DNA of 7,544 nucleotides from an uncultured Garciella sp. (GTDB lineage Bacteria; Bacillota; Clostridia; Eubacteriales; Garciellaceae): the NCBI GenBank assembly GCA_900555725.1, contig USMD01000090.1, forward strand, positions 1-7,544. Reading direction: 5' to 3'. The notes beneath the pieces were generated by a model. That model searched no databases. It was not told where the DNA came from and was given only the letters and a program-made list of their open reading frames with translations. Below are positions 6,014 to 7,544 of the stretch, piece after piece. Made by a program: the position numbers and the translations under genes. Positions within the stretch are counted from its first letter, which is position 1. The number at the start of each line of letters is the position of its first letter.

Positions 6014-6140
6014 TTATCCGATAGCTAATCGTCCCTAAGACTCCCGCTTCTTTAAGTGGTAGATAAGGGACGCTAAACTCTAGGATAACGGCTTCTAAAG
6101 TTTAGCTGGAGTCTTAACTCCACCTAAACTAAGAATCCTG
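6014..6140 (+). ncRNA. Unidentified structured RNA between acpP and fabF
   Basis: This segment has no open reading frame of note but is densely self-complementary. From 6030 to 6138 I count 48 G/C in 109 bases (44%), clearly above the AT-rich surroundings. Candidate helices: P1 CGTCCCT/AGGGACG (6030-6036 with 6066-6072), with an inner hairpin CCGCTT/AAGTGG (6044-6049 with 6054-6059, CTTT loop); P2 CTAAACT/AGTTTAG (6073-6079 with 6099-6105); P3 TGGAG/CTCCA (6107-6111 with 6118-6122). P1, P2 and P3 nearly abut. The P2 loop contains AGGAT (6082-6086), which could pair with ATCCT (6135-6139) as a pseudoknot, or through GGATAA with TTATCC (6014-6019). Alternative pairings compete with these. It may be a cis-acting fabF leader, a small RNA, or a mobile-element RNA remnant. 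I recognise none of the common riboswitch or T-box signatures. Confidence 0.55.
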
Positions 6141-6171
6141 TTAATATATAGATAACTCTAAGAGTAACATT

Positions 6172-6177
6172 AGGGGG
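6172..6177 (+). promoter_or_regulatory. Ribosome binding site of fabF, all-G variant
   Basis: AGGGGG lies 7 bases before ATG 6185. It differs from the AGGAGG-type sites of its neighbours. TTAGGGG (6170-6176) is complementary to TCCCTAA (6032-6038, one G-U pair), which is one strand of helix P1. It could therefore be masked in an alternative fold; that pairing is inferred. Confidence 0.6.
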
Positions 6178-6184
6178 TAACAGA

Positions 6185-7417
6185 ATGAAAAAAAGAGTTG
6201 TAATCACTGGTTTGGGTGTTATTTCCCCAATTGGTGTTGGAAAAGATAAATTTTGGAATGCTATTAAGTTAGGAAAATCCGGAATAGATAGGATTAGCGC
6301 GTTTGATGTAGAAGAGTATCCAAGTAAACTAGCTGCAGAGGTAAAAGATTTTAAAGTTACTGATTTTATAGGTAAAAAGGAATCCCGTAGAATGGATCGT
6401 TTTTCACAATTTGCAATGGCAGCAAGTATTATGGCAATGAAAGATGCTTCTATGCCATTAGATGATATAAATCACGAACGTATGGGAGTGATTATTGGTA
6501 CAGGTTGTGGAGGATTAGGAACCTTTGAAGAACAATATAAAATTTTGTTAGAAAAAGGTCCTAAAAAGGTAAGTCCTTTTTTTATACCTATGATGATTTG
6601 TAATATGGCCTCTGGCAATGTTTCTATTCACTTTAATGCAAAGGGACCAAATGAATCTGTTGTAACAGCATGTGCATCATCAACTCATGCTATAGGAGAA
6701 GCTACCCGTTATATTCAGGAGGGCGATGCAGATATTATGATTGCTGGAGGGACAGAAGCAGCAGTTTTGCCTATGGCTTATGCAGGCTTTTGTTCTATGA
6801 AGGCTATGTCAACCCAAGAAGATCCTGCTAAAGGAAGTAGACCTTTTGATAAAAATAGAGATGGATTCGTAATGGGAGAAGGAGCTGCTATTTTAATACT
6901 TGAAGAACTAGAACACGCCTTTAATAGAGGGGCAAATATTATAGCAGAGGTTATCGGATATGGTGCTACAGCCGATGCATATCATATAACTGCGCCTGCT
7001 CCTGAAGGGGAAGGAGCTGCTCGAGCTATGATCAATGCGATTCAGGATGCTGATATAGAACCCAATCAAATTGGATATATTAATGCACATGGAACATCCA
7101 CTTATTATAATGATTTATACGAAACCCAAGCAATAAAGCATGTATTTGGGGATTATGCATATAATATACCCATTAGTTCAACAAAATCTATGACAGGGCA
7201 CTTATTAGGAGCTGCCGGAGCAATAGAAGCAGCTGTATGTGCATTGTCATTAAAAGAAGGATTTCTACCACCTACTATTAACTATGAAACCTCAGATCCA
7301 GAGTGCGATCTTGATTGTATTCCCAATATTGGTAGAGAAAAAAATATTAATTATGCCCTATCGAATTCTTTAGGCTTTGGTGGACACAATGGAACTCTTG
7401 TATTTAAAAAATATTAG
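6185..7417 (+). CDS. fabF: 3-oxoacyl-ACP synthase II (KAS II)
   Basis: FabF condenses acyl-ACP with malonyl-ACP in chain elongation; in E. coli it is also the enzyme that adjusts membrane fluidity to temperature. At 410 aa it has the usual KAS II length. The catalytic residues are Cys163 in TACASSTHA (161-169), His302 in [11 protein letters not shown] (300-310), Lys334 and His339 in [15 protein letters not shown] (332-346), and the gating loop GFGGHNG (397-403) with Phe399. The sequence TSTYYND has Tyr where a Pro is usual after HGTST; the catalytic residues are intact. No fabB-type second synthase is present, so FabF is probably the main elongating synthase. Unlike the rest of the cluster it is set apart by a 242-base gap with a hairpin, possible promoter and structured leader, and is followed by a terminator. 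Confidence 0.97.
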   Translation: MKKRVVITGLGVISPIGVGKDKFWNAIKLGKSGIDRISAFDVEEYPSKLAAEVKDFKVTDFIGKKESRRMDRFSQFAMAASIMAMKDASMPLDDINHERMGVIIGTGCGGLGTFEEQYKILLEKGPKKVSPFFIPMMICNMASGNVSIHFNAKGPNESVVTACASSTHAIGEATRYIQEGDADIMIAGGTEAAVLPMAYAGFCSMKAMSTQEDPAKGSRPFDKNRDGFVMGEGAAILILEELEHAFNRGANIIAEVIGYGATADAYHITAPAPEGEGAARAMINAIQDADIEPNQIGYINAHGTSTYYNDLYETQAIKHVFGDYAYNIPISSTKSMTGHLLGAAGAIEAAVCALSLKEGFLPPTINYETSDPECDLDCIPNIGREKNINYALSNSLGFGGHNGTLVFKKY

Positions 7418-7448
7418 AAATCTATTTTAGAATTTCATAATAAGTTTT

Positions 7449-7489
7449 AAAGTAAGATAGAGCATTTTTTATCTTACTTTTTTATTTTT
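7449..7489 (+). terminator. Intrinsic terminator of fabF and the operon
   Basis: AAAGTAAGATA (7449-7459) pairs perfectly with TATCTTACTTT (7470-7480), with a 10-base loop. The run TTTTTT (7478-7483) and a second T5 run (7485-7489) follow. It begins 31 bases after the fabF stop codon. The following 7490-7505 is AT-rich with no gene. Confidence 0.88.
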
Positions 7490-7505
7490 ATGTTAAAATA
7501 TATAG

Positions 7506-7544
7506 CTGTCTCTTATACACATCTCCGAGCCCACGAGACAGGCA
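7506..7544 (+). other. Illumina Nextera read-through adapter
   Basis: CTGTCTCTTATACACATCT (7506-7524) is the complete 19-bp Tn5 mosaic end in reverse complement. It is followed directly by CCGAGCCCACGAGAC (7525-7539), the rest of the Nextera transposase read-2 adapter. The last five bases AGGCA (7540-7544) fit the beginning of the Nextera i7 index N703 (AGGCAGAA, from memory). This is untrimmed library sequence, not genome, so the true end is at or before 7505. Confidence 0.98.

Noticed and set aside
6099..6130. Hairpin in the acpP-fabF gap as an intrinsic terminator or attenuator
   Set aside because: The stem is strong but is followed by AAGAATCCTG with no T-run, so it cannot be a standard rho-independent terminator.
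6155..6165. Small hairpin ACTC-TAA-GAGT just before the fabF ribosome site
   Set aside because: Only 4 bp with a 3-base loop; too weak to report as a separate element.
6014..6184. T-box, group I intron or common riboswitch leader
   Set aside because: The T-box AGGGTGGNACCGCG-like sequence is absent, no group I core elements are seen, and none of the common riboswitch consensus words is present.
7481..7505. Start of a promoter for a next gene after the terminator
   Set aside because: The AT-rich stretch has no recognisable -35/-10 pair and is cut off by adapter sequence.

Overview
The window is most likely a complete short contig from an AT-rich Gram-positive anaerobe of the class Clostridia. 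It carries the type II fatty-acid synthesis cluster in the order rpmF - fapR - plsX - fabH - fabK - fabD - fabG - acpP - fabF, all on the + strand. FapR control, FabK as the only enoyl reductase present, strong AGGAGG-type ribosome binding sites, frequent TTG/GTG starts and AT-rich codons all point to Clostridia. From memory this order resembles that of Clostridioides/Alkaliphilus-type genomes; genus cannot be decided from the sequence alone.

Layout. 1-13 is leftover Tn5 mosaic-end (Nextera) sequence, not genome. 14-99 is a short leader with one stem-loop, followed by rpmF (ribosomal protein L32, zinc-ribbon form) and its intrinsic terminator (284-316). A clean promoter (-35 322-327, -10 345-350) then starts the lipid operon, with a FapR-type operator lying over the predicted transcription start. 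The genes fapR to acpP (396-5942) are packed with overlaps or gaps of at most about 70 bases. A 242-base gap separates acpP from fabF. fabF ends in a good intrinsic terminator (7449-7489). The last 39 bases (7506-7544) are Illumina Nextera adapter plus five bases that look like the start of an index.

How the genes work together. FabD loads malonate onto the acyl carrier protein (acpP), FabH starts the chain, FabF elongates it, FabG reduces the 3-keto group, and FabK reduces the enoyl group. PlsX moves finished acyl chains from ACP to phosphate for phospholipid synthesis. FapR senses malonyl-CoA and controls the whole unit. The dehydratase (fabZ) and acetyl-CoA carboxylase genes are not in the window and must lie elsewhere.

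The only part not explained by standard annotation is the acpP-fabF gap. It holds a perfect 11-bp hairpin without a U-tract, a TATAAT box, and then about 125 bases of unusually GC-rich, densely self-complementary sequence (about 6014-6140). This has three abutting helices, a possible pseudoknot and at least two mutually exclusive folds, one of which could mask the fabF ribosome binding site. I could not match it to a known RNA family from memory. It is the best candidate for something undescribed: either a cis-acting leader of fabF, a small RNA, or the remnant of a mobile-element RNA.
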